Shown here piece after piece: positions 41,940-53,689 of a DNA stretch of 64,000 bases. Numbering within the stretch: position 1 is the stretch's first letter; each line of letters begins with the position of its first letter. The stretch is from Oncomelania hupensis. Lineage: Eukaryota; Mollusca; Gastropoda; Littorinimorpha; Pomatiopsidae. The DNA is taken from contig CM072511.1 of assembly GCA_036898135.1 (NCBI GenBank), forward strand, positions 42,774,103-42,838,102. The letters run 5' to 3'. The notes beneath the pieces were generated by a model, which had not been told where the DNA came from, ran no database searches, and saw only the letters and a program-made list of their open reading frames with translations. The translations under genes and the position numbers were made by a program.

Positions 41940-42570
41940 TTTACTTTAATGATATCTAAAGTAATTCATATAGGTAATAATAATACCAGTAAAATTTATT
42001 TAATGACTGTGGGTGACAGACAAGTTTTGTTGTCATATAATGTAAAAGAAAGAGAAAGACTTCAGTATTACTTATAACACTATATTACTAAGCTAGGTTT
42101 TTATATCCATATTAGTGTCCAAAGCTATTAAAGCAAATAATTTGCTTGGTATTATTAAACGAAGTTTTCTATAAGTATATATTATTATATTGATTTACCA
42201 AGTCAATCTTTTACATTTTTATAATTTATATTTGATTTAATTTAATTAATATTTATTTTATATTTAATTTATATTTTTATAATTTATGTTTGGTTAGACC
42301 CCATTTTGAATATGGCAACATTATTTGGTACCCTTTGTTTAAAAGACAGTCTGCAGCAACTGAGCACGTACAAAAAAGAGCACACACAAAAAAAAAGTGT
42401 TGCCCATCATCGTCCCCTGTACGCTTATGTGTCCGGGGACGTTAATCTATTAAACTAAACTAAACTAGTGTTGCCCAAAATTCAAAATTTATCCTACGAG
42501 AAAAGATTGAAATATTAGTCTATTAGATAATTTACCAAGTGTGAAGTCAGAATAGCCCTGCTATAGCCTA
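41940..42570 (+). pseudogene. Decayed CR1-like RT fragment inside the DNA transposon
   Basis: Broken frames show IHIGNNN, YLMTVGDRQVLL, SKAIKANNLLGIIKRSF, CLVRPHFEYGNIIWYP, FKRQSAATEHVQKRA and IQNLSYEKRLKY, the order of the C-terminal RT region of CR1-like LINEs. Frameshifts and stops are frequent. It is interrupted by a 62-bp SINE tail. Confidence 0.75.
42406..42467 (+). mobile_element. SINE tail insertion with 9-bp target repeats
   Basis: A 62-bp piece ending GGGGACGTTAATC and (TAAAC)n is flanked by GTGTTGCCC at 42397-42405 and 42468-42476. It is a strongly 5'-truncated SINE within the CR1 fragment. Confidence 0.75.
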
Positions 42571-42678
42571 GTATCAAAGGTAATTTACCTAAGTCTTTCT
42601 CTTGTTCACAACATACTTGACCGTCACCCACTGTGATTAAATAATCTTTACCTGTGAATTTTTACGATTTATTTCTTT

Positions 42679-42936
42679 TTATAATTTCAACGGGTGGAAT
42701 ACTAGCCTACAACTCGTGCCTGTAATGAAATGCAGTGAGCAGACGTAAACGTCAGAAGATTTCGGCGACCACAACTTGTCTCTGTTGACTGTTCCATCCA
42801 ACTGAACTAGCGCTCTTCCGATAGCAAGAAGCCATTTTTTGCGTCTCATCTTTTCAATGGGCATCATAAAAAACTTCCGGTCCGGATTCTTATAAATATC
42901 GGCTATACAGCCTTGTACGCAACAATTTTTCGGCAT
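42679..42936 (-). pseudogene. THAP-domain N-terminus of a transposase
   Basis: From the Met of MPKNCCVQGC the frame reads a C2CH zinc-binding THAP pattern: C-x4-C, a conserved W (KKWLLAIGR) and CSLHF, about 85 residues. THAP domains bind transposon ends in P-type and ISL2EU-type transposases. The DDE catalytic part is not found downstream on the - strand, so this is a remnant or an isolated exon. An upstream in-frame Met at 42972 adds 12 residues; MPK is the usual THAP start. Confidence 0.75.
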
Positions 42937-43637
42937 CTTCTCTGTATTGAAAGTAGGGGCTTTTTCCCCCAAGCCACTGTTGCTATGCTAAAGTCACGTG
43001 ATTATGACCCGGATGTCCGACCTCGAGAATACAATACATTATACTGTACTGCATACTGTACAAATTTATGTATTCTAAATAATGTATGTAAAATACTGTA
43101 CACTCAAATTAATGAAAAACAGCTCCTGTATTCCTGGCCAAACATCAGTCTAACTTGTGCCAATGTTTTCCTCAAGCTTTCCGCTATTGCTGAAGTTAAT
43201 TTTTGGTTTGTTGCTTGAAGATAGTCTCACAACATGAGAACATAAGTAGTGTGTAAGTCTTGTTACTGTTGCCGACTATCAACAATTTACCCCGACACCT
43301 CAATTAGGTGTGAATGTGATGTCAGTCTGACCAAAAGAGTAACTTCAGAAATGTGCTGTAAATTGACAAAGTAAATGTGTTCTTTGCCATGGCATGGTAT
43401 TGTATCATTGGTATAGATCTATAAAAAAAAAAAAAAGATGACGGTCGAGAGTTCAAATACTCTCTGGTTCTTTTCAGTACAAAATGGTATAATGCTATAA
43501 AATGCTTAAAATGATATTACTGATGCATTTTAAATATTTTGGAGTTTCCTATTCTTTTTTATGCTCATTTAGTATTTTCTTAGAAAAAAATAAAATGAGA
43601 AAGATAAAATACATAAAAAGGAGCCAAGAAAAAAAAA

Positions 43638-43730
43638 AGAACCCTGAGCAGATTTGAACCACTTCCCTTACATAACACCACATCTTGCAAAATCCACTCT
43701 CCAAAGCACTTAACCACTGGACCAGTACGG
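43638..43730 (-). other. tRNA-like sequence, unit 2
   Basis: Copy of 25206-25298, with A-box-like TGGTCCAGTGGTTAAGTGC slightly closer to consensus and the same B box GGTTCAAATCTGC. Not a normal tRNA by eye. Confidence 0.4.
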
Positions 43731-43816
43731 ATAATCACTGTTTAATCTCAAGTTACAGGGGATCTTCAAGAGAAAACAGGAAGTTACTAACAGCAACACA
43801 GCGATCATAACTTAAA

Positions 43817-44005
43817 TTGCTATCCTACAACTTCAAACGCGGAGATTACCAAATTAAAATTGCCCTCCCCAACCCCTCCACCCTCAATATTTATAAAACT
43901 TTTAAAGACGCAGGATATGATGTGTTGCTTACTGACTACTGTCTGAAAAAAACAACACTATTGCTCACATTAACCAGTCAGCCATATTTGGGGAAAAATA
44001 AATGA
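43817..44005 (+). other. Unrecognised 62-codon open frame
   Basis: MLSYNFKRGDYQIKIALPNP continues to an end at PYLGKNK and stop. In unit 1 (about 25390-25563) an 8-bp difference breaks the frame. No family recognised; low coding confidence. Confidence 0.2.
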
Positions 44006-44086
44006 ATAAATGAATGAAAATTTAAGAACTCATAAAAAAGCATGATCACAACGCTGGGTTTAATAGAAATAAGTAAATAAATAACA

Positions 44087-44129
<43 letters not shown>

Positions 44130-44132
44130 CCC

Positions 44133-44227
44133 TGTGAATAGAATCTGAGGACAGAGAAAGATGGAGTATGCTGGTTAAACTATCATCTGTGGTGCCCCTA
44201 CGACCTCCGAGTTACGGGACAGGATAT
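44133..44227 (+). mobile_element. RTE-like LINE 3' end fragment, unit 2
   Basis: Counterpart of 25690-25788 after the (AAT)n tract at 44090-44128. Confidence 0.8.
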
Positions 44228-44477
44228 GATAGGAATAGAATCTGAGGCTATTCGTAGGGAGCCCCATGAACAGCCTCTGTCTTTCTAAATTGTGCGATGT
44301 GTCAGTCACCATTTTGGGCTCATGGCACAAAAAATAAAAGAGAGCAGACAAAACTGAAACTTGTGAGTCTTCAAATTGCAAATGAAGAATTGTAAAACCT
44401 CTTGTTTGCTTCAAAATTGCAAGTGAAAGACATTAATTTGAAAAGAGTTGTGTTTTGAACTTTTGTTTTGCTTTCAG

Positions 44478-44564
44478 GACAGCAATTATACAAGCCATTT
44501 GATTATTACAGACGAAATAGAATGGTGCAGGTGGCTTTGGAAAAACAAAGAAATTCAATGGCAG
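44478..44564 (+). pseudogene. Candidate exon upstream of PDZ, unit 2 (frameshifted)
   Basis: Same acceptor and donor as 26044-26125, but a 5-bp TGATT insertion changes the frame, so it no longer joins the PDZ frame in phase. Confidence 0.45.
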
Positions 44565-45080
44565 GTAAGACATGTTGCATTTCCACATCACAATTTACAC
44601 AATTTATTTGTTGCCATACCCTTGTCTTTTAATCTGAGTCTTCTGCTTTCTCCATGAATTGCAGCACACCAGTTTATCATTACGCTACTCTGAGAGTGTT
44701 TTGTGTACTATTCTAGTAGAAATTCTGATCGGCAAGTAAAACTTTAACTTTAGTAGTGATTAGGTTGGGTTTGGTGTAGGCAAAAGAACTGTTGATCAGG
44801 AAATCAATAGGTAATTTCCAATAATATCTGACCGTCAGAAAATCGTCATTGCTTTGCGGCCAATGGTTAAATTTTAAAAAAAATTAAGTTTGCGAAAGTG
44901 AACATAAATGCAATGCACTGATCTGATCTTTACCCTCCCTCCCTTTCCCTCAACCACCCCTTCTCCCCAATCCCCACGCCACACACACACCTTTTTTTTA
45001 ATATTTTTTTTTTAGAAAGAAGTGATTATGTGTGAGCGAGGGCGATTAACACAACTTGTTTCTCTCTGTGTGTCTGACAG

Positions 45081-45343
45081 AAACTCCAGACACCACTGTC
45101 CTCCCCAACACCAACGACAGCAGCAGCCTTGCAGAGGGCAGATTCTCCTTGAGCAAAAACAACACCTTCAACCTTTGGATGGACAAAGACAAGCCGGGTC
45201 AGTACACTGGCAGCGTCAATCGGGATTCACCGGCCGCTATAGGTGGGCTGAAAGTGAACAACAGTTTGATCAAGGTGAACCGAGAGAACATCGCATCGCA
45301 GGCACACTCAGTGTTGATCGGGAAAAGCAAGGCGGGCGGTTAA
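45081..45343 (+). pseudogene. NHERF-like PDZ domain fragment, unit 2
   Basis: Copy of 26646-26908 with four or so changes (DSSSLAEGRFSLSK, VNRENI). The GQYTGSVNRDSPAA core and the terminal KAGG stop are kept. The exon may extend to a donor at 45438. Confidence 0.6.
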
Positions 45344-45438
45344 AGGATGGAGATACCGGACCTCGACAGGGCGATGGATGACAGGAGTCCCAGAAGGACC
45401 CTCCACACACTGCTAGATCAAGTCATCCAGAGGGGAAG

Positions 45439-46716
45439 GTGAGTGTTGAGTACAGGGAAGGAGAAATGGAGGGAGGGCTAATCAAGGGGTTGATCATTGT
45501 GTCAGTACACTGACTACTGTTGCTCAAATGTAAAGCCTGTGCTGAAACTTAGGTCTTATGTGTGTCAAACTCAAAGCAGCATCACCCTGACTTGATCCTT
45601 AGCGACTGTCTTGTCATACATCTTTAACAAATAAATCTTATTAAAGCAAAATGTGATTCAGTCACTATCAGTTTTGGTCTGGTGCGGACATGATAACAAG
45701 AAGACTGAGAAGGCTGTGACGCATTGGCATTCATGAAATGCTCGGGGCGAGACTGTTTTACGTCCCAAAACACTGTTAGTGCCATATCTGATTTTTAAAA
45801 ATGGTAACAAGTAATGGTAAATCTGTTTAATATTTGTTTACGTGGTCAGGTTTTATATTGTTTTCAGCGCATCCACTTCCAGGAAATCTAATCGGCGCAT
45901 TTGATTATCTTGAGGCATTAGAATGGATAGTGGTCTTATTGGATCTGTTCAGTCGAAGGTAAACGGTCTGAATAACCAGGGTTTAAGTTTTTTTTCTTTT
46001 TGGCCTGGCCCCAGCAACACAAAAGCTGTGGCAGCAAAAAGTTATTACTATTGTGCATTCAATCGCACATCATGTCATAATCTTCTGACTCCCCCTTTCA
46101 ATATTTGCAGGCCTACAGTACTGTAGTCTTTAGAGCAAAAATAGCCAAGTGTTGAATAATGCTAGTGTGCACTTTTTTTTATTACTAATACTAACCTGAA
46201 ACCATAGAATACATACTGTCCATGACTGTTACAATCTGATACAAAATCTAGTTTGTAACCGCTCACAACCACTTGAGGAACCAAAATAAAGTGGAGTTAA
46301 GGAAAGCAGTGCCATGTCAGTAAACAATCTTTTTATGAATCTTGAAAGTTTGGCATTTTATTTTATTTATTTGTGTGTGTATGTTTGAATGAACTGGGCT
46401 GAAATGTTTTGGTGACCGAAATATCCGCCACCCCTTTGTAGAATCCGGCCAACATTATATACATTGTAACGTTACTATGGAATTTTAACTCGGGTGTCAG
46501 CAATCATTTCGGCAAGTTGTAGTCATGACTGTAAACCCAACAAGTATATGTGGCATACTTGGCTAAATTTTTAGTTAGGGTTTGTCCCATTTATTATGGC
46601 TTTTTTGTTGTTGGGGAGAGGAGGGGTGGCAAGCAGCTGGCCCAGATAAAGATATTGTTGACAAAGTTCATAAAACTAATGTTTTTGTTGTTGTTGTTTT
46701 TTTTAAATGTGTTTCA
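45439..46716. other. Intron-like stretch of element A, unit 2
   Basis: Counterpart of 27000-28271; nothing else recognised. Confidence 0.4.
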
Positions 46717-47154
46717 GAAAATCTGCCAACTGAAGAAAGACCCAACAATCTGCTGACTGGAAAGAAGCCAGACATTCTGCAGAAAGGAAAGAAACCAAAG
46801 CGACCATGTCTCTATTGTGGAGAAATGCAGTCACGACTTCCAAGGCATGTCAAAAGAAAGCACAGTGATGAAGATGCCGTGTTTGCAGCTTATACACTTC
46901 CCAAAACATAAAAATAAAGCAAACCTGAACTTTTGATTGCTGACAAGTTTCGGCACAGTGCCTCGACACTGTTCTCCCTTCAAGACTTGGACTCAGCGAC
47001 CCGAGAGGCATTGTACCGGCATATGGGACGCTCTGAGTTGATCAATAAGACTGTCTATCAGTGTCCCTTAGCCATAAGTGAACTCACCTCTGTGGAAGGA
47101 TTCCTTCAAGGTCTGGATTCAAACATGGCAAGACAAATGTCACTGAATTGATTT
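46717..47154 (+). pseudogene. Zinc finger plus tyrosine recombinase remnant, unit 2
   Basis: Copy of 28272-28708 with the same finger (CLYCGEMQSRLPRHV), the same two in-frame stops and the same FRH...HMGRS...VYQCPL end. Differences include HSAST for HRAST and ATREALYRHMG for ANREALYGHMG. The shared stops show that the gene was already broken before duplication. Confidence 0.6.
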
Positions 47155-47548
47155 CAGGTTCTGCATATAACGATGTCAATATTTAGTGAACAAAAACGTG
47201 AATTCAAGAACACTTTTCCGTTACCTCATAATAATTTGTGCATAAACTCCAATTTTTATTAGTGAAAAGTAGTTTTTAAAAGATAAGTTTGTTTGAATCG
47301 TCTTCATGTTCCACATATAATTGTGGTGACACCAAGATCTGTCTCACTGTTGGACCATTACAGTTTGTCACATTAATCAGTTTAATAATGTAATCAGATT
47401 GCCATACAAATGCAAGATGTGTACAGTTTCATATTTATTTTGGAGATAAAAGGTATATAGAGTGGCTTGTGGATTTCAGTTTTGAAGTTTATGAGATGAA
47501 AATAAATTTCGATGATTAAAAAAGCAGAACCAAAAGTTCACCTTATTC

Positions 47549-48062
47549 CTATCCTATCCTATCTTGTCCCGTAACTCAGAGATTGTAGGGGCACCACAGA
47601 TGATCGTTTAACCAGCATACTCCATCTTTCTCTGTCCTCAGCAACCCTGATGGCGTCGCTCAGTGTCAAACCAGTCCATTCTCGAATGTTGTCATCCCAT
47701 CTCTTTTTCAGTCTCCCTCTTCTTCTACCTCCTTGCACTGTGCCTTGCAGAATGGTCTTTGCAAGGCCTGATGATCTGGTCAGGCCATACCATCGGAGTT
47801 TCCGTTTCTTCACCACTGTGAGCAGGTCATCGTGTTGTCCAATGGCTTGTGTGATGGTCTGTCGGACTTCGTCATTGGTGATGTGTTGGGTATAGGAAAT
47901 GCTCTTCTGTAGCACCTCAGCTCCATGCTTTGTATTCTTCGTTATAGATCTGCTGTGAGGGGCCATGCTTCGCAAGCATATAGGAAGATGGAGATGACAA
48001 GGGAGCGCAGCAGTCTAACTTTGGAATGTAGACTGATGGTCCTGTCTTTCCAAATTCTTAAA
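47549..48062 (-). mobile_element. RTE-like LINE 3' fragment, unit 2
   Basis: Counterpart of 29098-29613 with the same (CCTAT)n tail and flanking CCTTATTCCTAT; a short deletion near 47903 removes a few codons. Confidence 0.85.
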
Positions 48063-48088
48063 CCTTATTCCTATTGCGATAAAATTAC

Positions 48089-48311
48089 CCGAAGTCACTT
48101 CAGTTACATGGTAATCCTTAGGGCGACCAGCAAAATTATGTATATCTTTACAATATAAAATTAAAGAATGCATACTGCATTATATTACAGCATTTAATGT
48201 CCAGATTATGTTAAGCATTCAGTTGAATCTGGACATGTGTTATATGCAGATTTATGTGAGGTCACCCTAAGGCATCATTCCACTGCGGTCACCCTAACAG
48301 TGAATTTGTAC
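48089..48311. repeat. Right end of element A, unit 2
   Basis: Same terminal sequence as 29645-29867, ending GAATTTGTAC. Confidence 0.8.
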
Positions 48312-49350
48312 ATAGTTTTTGCAAGTCTGAAGTTTTCAATTGATGCACTCTCCAACCCATTGTCGCCTTTATGTCCTGTGAAAGGGATTGATGTACAGTT
48401 TTTTGTTGTTGTCGACAATTTATGCCCATTTCTATTCAAACTTAAACATAATGTAATTAATTATGCAGGGACTAATATCCATATCGGACACCCGATTCAG
48501 TCCAGTATCTATAGCCATTGTCCTGTAACCTATTTTGTCAAGCAGCACAATGTCCTGTCCTTTTAAAAAAATGTCTAGTTCATTTCTGAGATTCAGACAT
48601 ATGTCCTGAAAATTACCTCGTGACCAGGACATAACCTGTACCACCTTACCTCTGAGGGATGTAAGCGCATACATTATATACATGTATGTGTTGAGTCTAT
48701 ATCATGGCTACTAGATGAGTAACATGTGGTAGTAAACTAATATTTGCACACTTTCGCTATAAATATAATTATGCATGATGTTTTACACTTAACAAAATAA
48801 GATACACCATTATATGCAGAACTTGATCAAATGTTGTTTTGTTCTTGCCGAAGTCTGGTGGATCAAAAAAGAAAATTCCAAGACCCGTGCTGACACAAAT
48901 TCTAAATAAAAATATTGACTCACCAGAAAATGGATAAACTGTGTCACTGAATTGATTTCAGATTCTGCATATACCAGTGTCAATATTTAGTGAACAAAAA
49001 CGTGAATGTCTGTTTTGAAGTTTATGAAATAAAAATGAATTTCGACGATTAAAAAAGCAGACATGATATATGCAGAACCAAACGTTCACCTTATTCCTAT
49101 TGTGATAGAATACAAATGAACTTTCAGAAGTGGATATATATATTTTTTGGTTTTCATTGCATATAGATTATACGAGATATGTCTCTTTAAACCTCCTTTG
49201 TGTCAAAAGAAAAATTGACTAAGCTTGTGTACATGACCAGCATTGGAAAATATGAAAATGTGTAAGCTGTGTAATATAATACGGTAAAGAGTGAAATCTG
49301 TATACAAGTTAACTGCACAGAGTACCCATGATCTAGACTCGCACATCAAA
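48312..49350. other. Spacer between A and B, unit 2
   Basis: Counterpart of 29868-30834 including the TGTCCTG cluster; no coding. Confidence 0.45.
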
Positions 49351-49440
49351 ATATAAAATCTGTACTTAAGGCGACCGTTGGGCACCCTAAAAGGGATTAT
49401 CACTGTATTTAGTACTTTGGGTGAACACATGTTTTATGTC
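49351..49440. repeat. Diverged left end of element B, unit 2
   Basis: ATATAAAATCTGTACTTAAGG then GCGACCGTTGGGCACCC keeps GGCGACC and GGGCACCC better than the unit 1 copy at 30835. Confidence 0.6.
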
Positions 49441-49479
49441 ATGTTATGTTCCCTCTCTCTCACCTGTCTGTCCCAACCT

Positions 49480-51056
49480 CTATAAGAAAAAGGCAGTGAC
49501 AGTAGTTTGTATGTATGTCTCAATTACTGGTAAATGGGAGGTAATTTTTACTTTTCAATACTTGTACATTAAATTAAGTATTCAGTTAACATTCCAAGAA
49601 ACTTTTTATTTATTCATTTGTTGTTGTTTTAATTTTTAGTACAGTGCTTAAAGTTTAATTTACAAGATTACCAAATTCCAAGGTTAATTTGTGGCTACAA
49701 ATTTGTACAAAGTGTTTAAGAAGCATTTCTGTCTTTGTTTTGCCATCTAAAAACAGACATGATAAATTTAGTGGCATGATGAAAATGATTTAAAAAGCAA
49801 GTCATCATTAATTTTAAAAACAATTCATTTGCCTTAATATGGTGTTTTATTTGAACAATTGTGAATGTGATAGGTGTTATTTTATACGCGCAAATCAAGT
49901 GGTTATACAGACTCCTCTAATTTTGTGCCTATAACCTAATAGGGGCTTGCCATAAGCACTTGAATTTGTTTGTGCATGTTTGTGGGGAGTGATGACCATT
50001 ACTTCATAATTTCCAACGTTGTTGGAAGTAATTAAAAAAAAAACATTACTTTATAATTTCTTATGAAGTAATGGCTATACTGTAGCTCCCCACAAACACC
50101 CCCAAGTTCATGTGCCTGCAGGGCTACTACCATTTGCCAATACAGTGCCATGCTGGTGATTGAAAAGCAGTGTGCTAAAGAGAATGTATAGATATGTTAA
50201 TTCAGCATTCACCGAAGGTGTGGGTAAATCGGGCGTCCAGTTTACTTTTTTTTCTTCTTTATCAGCGCACAGTTTATTTTTCTTATTTTTTTTTTTTTAT
50301 CAAGCCTCAAAGTTTGGCTATGATCAAGCACATTAGGTGTCTTATGTGCACAAAGTTTCATCTAACAACACTTTTTACACACGCTTTCACTGTTGACACG
50401 TATGACCTATAAAGATTATGTGGGTCCTGGTGTACCTATACCTTCCAAAAGAGAACAGTATTTTATTTTGAAGGTATGGGATTGATTTAAAAGTTGTCTG
50501 ATGGCAAGCTACTCGATCGGATGTCTGATTCACCAAGTGTTTACAGAATAATTCGTATTAGCTATGGATATATGACCGGGTGAATGTTAAGTTGTAGTCC
50601 AGGCATAAAACGCAAATAAACACAGACAAATCCTGGTAACTTTGGGTGTGGGCGACTGAGGCACCTATTCCTTTGTTGCCTTATTGTACATTTCAATCAG
50701 CTGATTTTATTCTATTCTATGAATGCCTTGGGCCTAATTCGTTGGATGAAATGTTTGTATTATATTTTCCCTTCTATTTATGTTAATTATTTCATCCGAT
50801 TGAGACGTAGGGGTATCACTATGATCCAGGCCAAAGAGAAAATCTTCATGGAGAAAGGCCCTCAATTATAGGTTTAAATGTCGCGTTTTTGAAAGTGATG
50901 CAACTGAAGACATATTTTGTGTTTAATAATGATGAAGCCAAAACATTATGAATTTGTAAAATAAACAGAAAAAAATGCTGACGTTCCCAGTGGAATAATA
51001 CACTTCTTTCTTTTTTTTTCTTGTGTTATTTTTAAATTGTATTTATTATTATTATA
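49480..51056. other. Element B interior, unit 2, no gene recognised
   Basis: Counterpart of 31498-33065. Confidence 0.4.
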
Positions 51057-51780
51057 CCACCCTGTTGCGCTGATACCTGAAATGTGTGTGTGTGTGAATA
51101 TGTGTGTGTGTGTGTGTGAATGTGTGGGTGAATGCGTGTGTACGTGGATGCATGTGCGTATGCGTGTACTTGTCTTAAAATTGTTTTGCTTTTTTAAATG
51201 ACATTTGATCCCTCTTAACTTGTTTTCACTGTAAATGAAATTAGAAACTGCTATTATTATTATTATTATTTATTATTATTATTGTTAATGGTGTTGTTAC
51301 TATTATTATGTGAATCACAAATATGCTCTCTTTTTAAACCAGATTAATGCCATTACACAAGCTTTTATTCTCTTCATCTGGCCTGTCATACGTTGTAACG
51401 ATGTTTAGTTTTTCAACGATTATTCTACTTTTAAAACTGCTGTATTTCACCACCATTTACACTTTACATCTTAGATGAGGCATTGTTGATCTGCCTCTTT
51501 TGGTATTAACGTCCCTCTCTTAAATTTTTTCTGTGAAATTATTCATTTATTTTATATAAGTTTATTGATTGATTGACTGATTTTATACTTTTATTTGTTG
51601 GTTTGTTACCTTTACTAGGTTTACATGTTGTCTTGTTTTTAAATGCAGAATAGATTTATTATGCGTGTGTATCTGTGTGTGGCTGCGTGTGATCAAGCGC
51701 TTTGTGAAGCATTTTATGTTTGAATTGCGCTATACAAAATAAATTATTATTATACAAAATAAATAAATTATTATTATTAT
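51057..51780 (+). mobile_element. L2-like LINE 3' end, only in unit 2
   Basis: About 0.7 kb not present in unit 1 ends with AAGCGCTTTGTGAAGC, GCGCTATACAAAATAAATTA and (ATT)n, the tail type of L2 elements. It contains GT-rich microsatellite at 51083-51130 and no ORF. It sits in the (ATT)n seen at 33066. Confidence 0.7.
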
Positions 51781-52043
51781 TATTATTATTATTAGGTACT
51801 CCAAGTTGCGCCATTACTGTGTCCGCCCTATGGGCCAAAAGGGCCACTTTCACTGCAATTGTTCTCTTGATTGTTTTGCCTGATGTTGAATAAAAACATA
51901 CCAAATAAATGCCTGAGCCTTTTATCTTTTATGCGTGTGTTTCTTTGAGTGAAAGATATCCAAGTTTCAAAGTACGAAACGTGTTTTGCGATGCACTGCC
52001 TCGGTTGTGGCAGACGCCATCTTCACAGGGCGCTCTCAACCCC

Positions 52044-52192
52044 ACCTCCATACAAAATGAAATCTCAGTTAGGGAATTAGTCTCCAACCAAAAAATCGAC
52101 AAATGAAAGAATCTGTACTATTTTGGCTTTCTTCTGGTGCAATTTGTTTTTTAATTCATTTTGTGATCTGTTGCTTTTTTTTAGATAGCTTC
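52044..52192 (-). pseudogene. Residual CR1-like fragment shared with unit 1
   Basis: Matches 34424-34590 of unit 1; the downstream 1.1 kb is deleted here between CCAC microhomologies. Confidence 0.7.
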
Positions 52193-53431
52193 TACTAGCA
52201 TAGTTAGCATAGCATAGTTCGGCGTGCAGGCTAAAAGCCTTTGGTCCTCATAATTAATCTTAATGAGGGTCCCAAGACCCACCCCCCTGGCATCAGTGCC
52301 TACCAATTTAGAATTTTTTAACCTCCAACTTGGTGGAGTAGATGCTATCCTTAAACAATTTGTCCAGACTATTTTTGAACGCATTAAGTGATCCAGCATC
52401 CACAGCCTCGGCAGTCAGGTCATTCCAAGGGGTTACCACTCTATTAGTAAAATACTTATTAAATTTACGAGTATTATTAAAAGTTTTAGTAAGTTTAAAT
52501 TTGTGACCTCGTGTTAAACCAACATCATTAAATTTAAAAGAGAACAAGTGGTTAAAGGATCATACAATTTGTGCACAATTTTAAAAATTTCGATTAAATC
52601 ACCCCGCTGTCTCCTATATTCTAAACTGGGTAACCTCAGTGACTTCAGTCTCTCCTCGTAGGAGAGCCCTGACATTCCACAGATCTTCCTGGTGAATCTG
52701 CGCTGGACACCCTCGATCAAGTCAACATGCCTCCTTAAATATGGGCACCAGACAGGGTTAGCGTACTCCAAGATGGGACGTATAAGGGCCTTAAAGAGGG
52801 GGACCATTATGTCCTTGGATTTGTTACTTATAGTTCTTATAAGCAGGGCTGATATTTTGTTGGCTTTCTTAACAATACTCTCGATGTGATTCTCAAAGCT
52901 GAGCTCTGTATCCACTATCACTCCAAGATCTCTCTCTGCACCAGTTGTCTCAATCTTACACCTTTCTTTACCATCATTCATAAAGTACTCATGCTGGGGA
53001 TTATTTTTGCCCAAATGTAACACCTTACATTTTTCACTGTTAAATTTAAGTAGCCATGTCTCCGTCCATTCAACCAATTTGTCAATGCATTGCTGCATTC
53101 TCTCCTTAGACTCCTCACTTTCATCAACCTCTGCATATGCCTTTGTTTTATCAGCAAATATCTTTATGTCACACTCTACATTCTCTGGCATGTCGTTTAT
53201 GAAATATATAAATAATGTCGGCCCCAACACGCTCCCCTGAGGGACACCGCTTGTAACACTTATTTTGTCAGAGCTGTTACCGTTACCAGTCACGTACTGG
53301 GTCCTGTCAGTCAAGAAACTCCTTATCCATGCAAGTGTGCTGCCACTTATGCCATAACCTTTTAGTTTCTGTAAAAGTCTGCGATGTGGTACAGTATCGA
53401 ATGCCTTCCTAAGGTCAAGATATACAGCGTC
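52193..53431 (-). pseudogene. CR1-like LINE inserted in unit 2, catalytic Asp lost
   Basis: The - strand encodes VYLDLRKAFDTVPHRRLL, SGVPQGSVLGPTLF, FADKTK (normally FADDTK), LLKFNSEKCKVLHLGK, ERDLGVIVDTELSFE, ILEYANPVWCP, GVQRRFTRKI and LPSLEYRRQRGDLIEIF. A frameshift near 52530 then leads into the C-terminal frame (FTNRVVTPWNDLTAEAV, SLNAFKNSLDKLF). The 3' end has ATGCTA repeats (52196-52217). Unit 1 lacks it at TTCTACTGAATCGATCTG near 34595. The Asp-to-Lys change would abolish RT activity. Confidence 0.87.
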
Positions 53432-53544
53432 TACTGAATTGATCTGTTTAAAAAGTAGCTCGTTGGAAAGGCAAATCTTTTTTCTACAATAATATGTAAT
53501 CAGTTTAGGATTTTTGAGTTCACACTAGCTGAGATTATTTAGAA

Positions 53545-53689
53545 ATGGAGAGTAATGTTGAGCGCGACAGCTACCAATGTGCGTCGGTAATGACGGAGTA
53601 CGATGTAAATGAGCCGACTGAACCGCTTCAGTCGATCGTCAGTGTATCTTCTTGCACGTCGTCACAAGTCAATCTAAAGGCACTTGTTG
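53545..53689 (+). CDS. Element B gene, exon 1 (unrecognised), unit 2
   Basis: This 145-nt exon opens with ATG (MESNVERDSYQCAS...) and runs open to a strong donor (GTTG|GTAAGT). It is acidic to polar, ending SSQVNLKALV. In phase it joins the exon at 54712 after a 1.0-kb intron. No domain recognised. The unit 1 copy is frameshifted. Confidence 0.45.

Larger units (their letters stand above)
39081..43028. mobile_element. ISL2EU-like DNA transposon remnant, only in unit 2
   Basis: The 3948-bp insert has perfect 12-bp inverted termini TCTCGAGGTCGG, extended by shared GTCACGTGAC-like and GGCTTGGGGGAAA blocks to about 66-75 bp. The target repeat is AT (39079-39080 and 43029-43030); unit 1 shows the empty site GTGTAATACAATAC at about 24598. 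Near the left end, on +, is a YqaJ-ORF-like N-terminus. Near the right end, on -, is a THAP domain. The combination of a THAP transposase, a YqaJ nuclease and a 2-bp target fits ISL2EU as I recall it. The middle is degraded and holds a CR1 fragment and a SINE tail. Confidence 0.75.
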
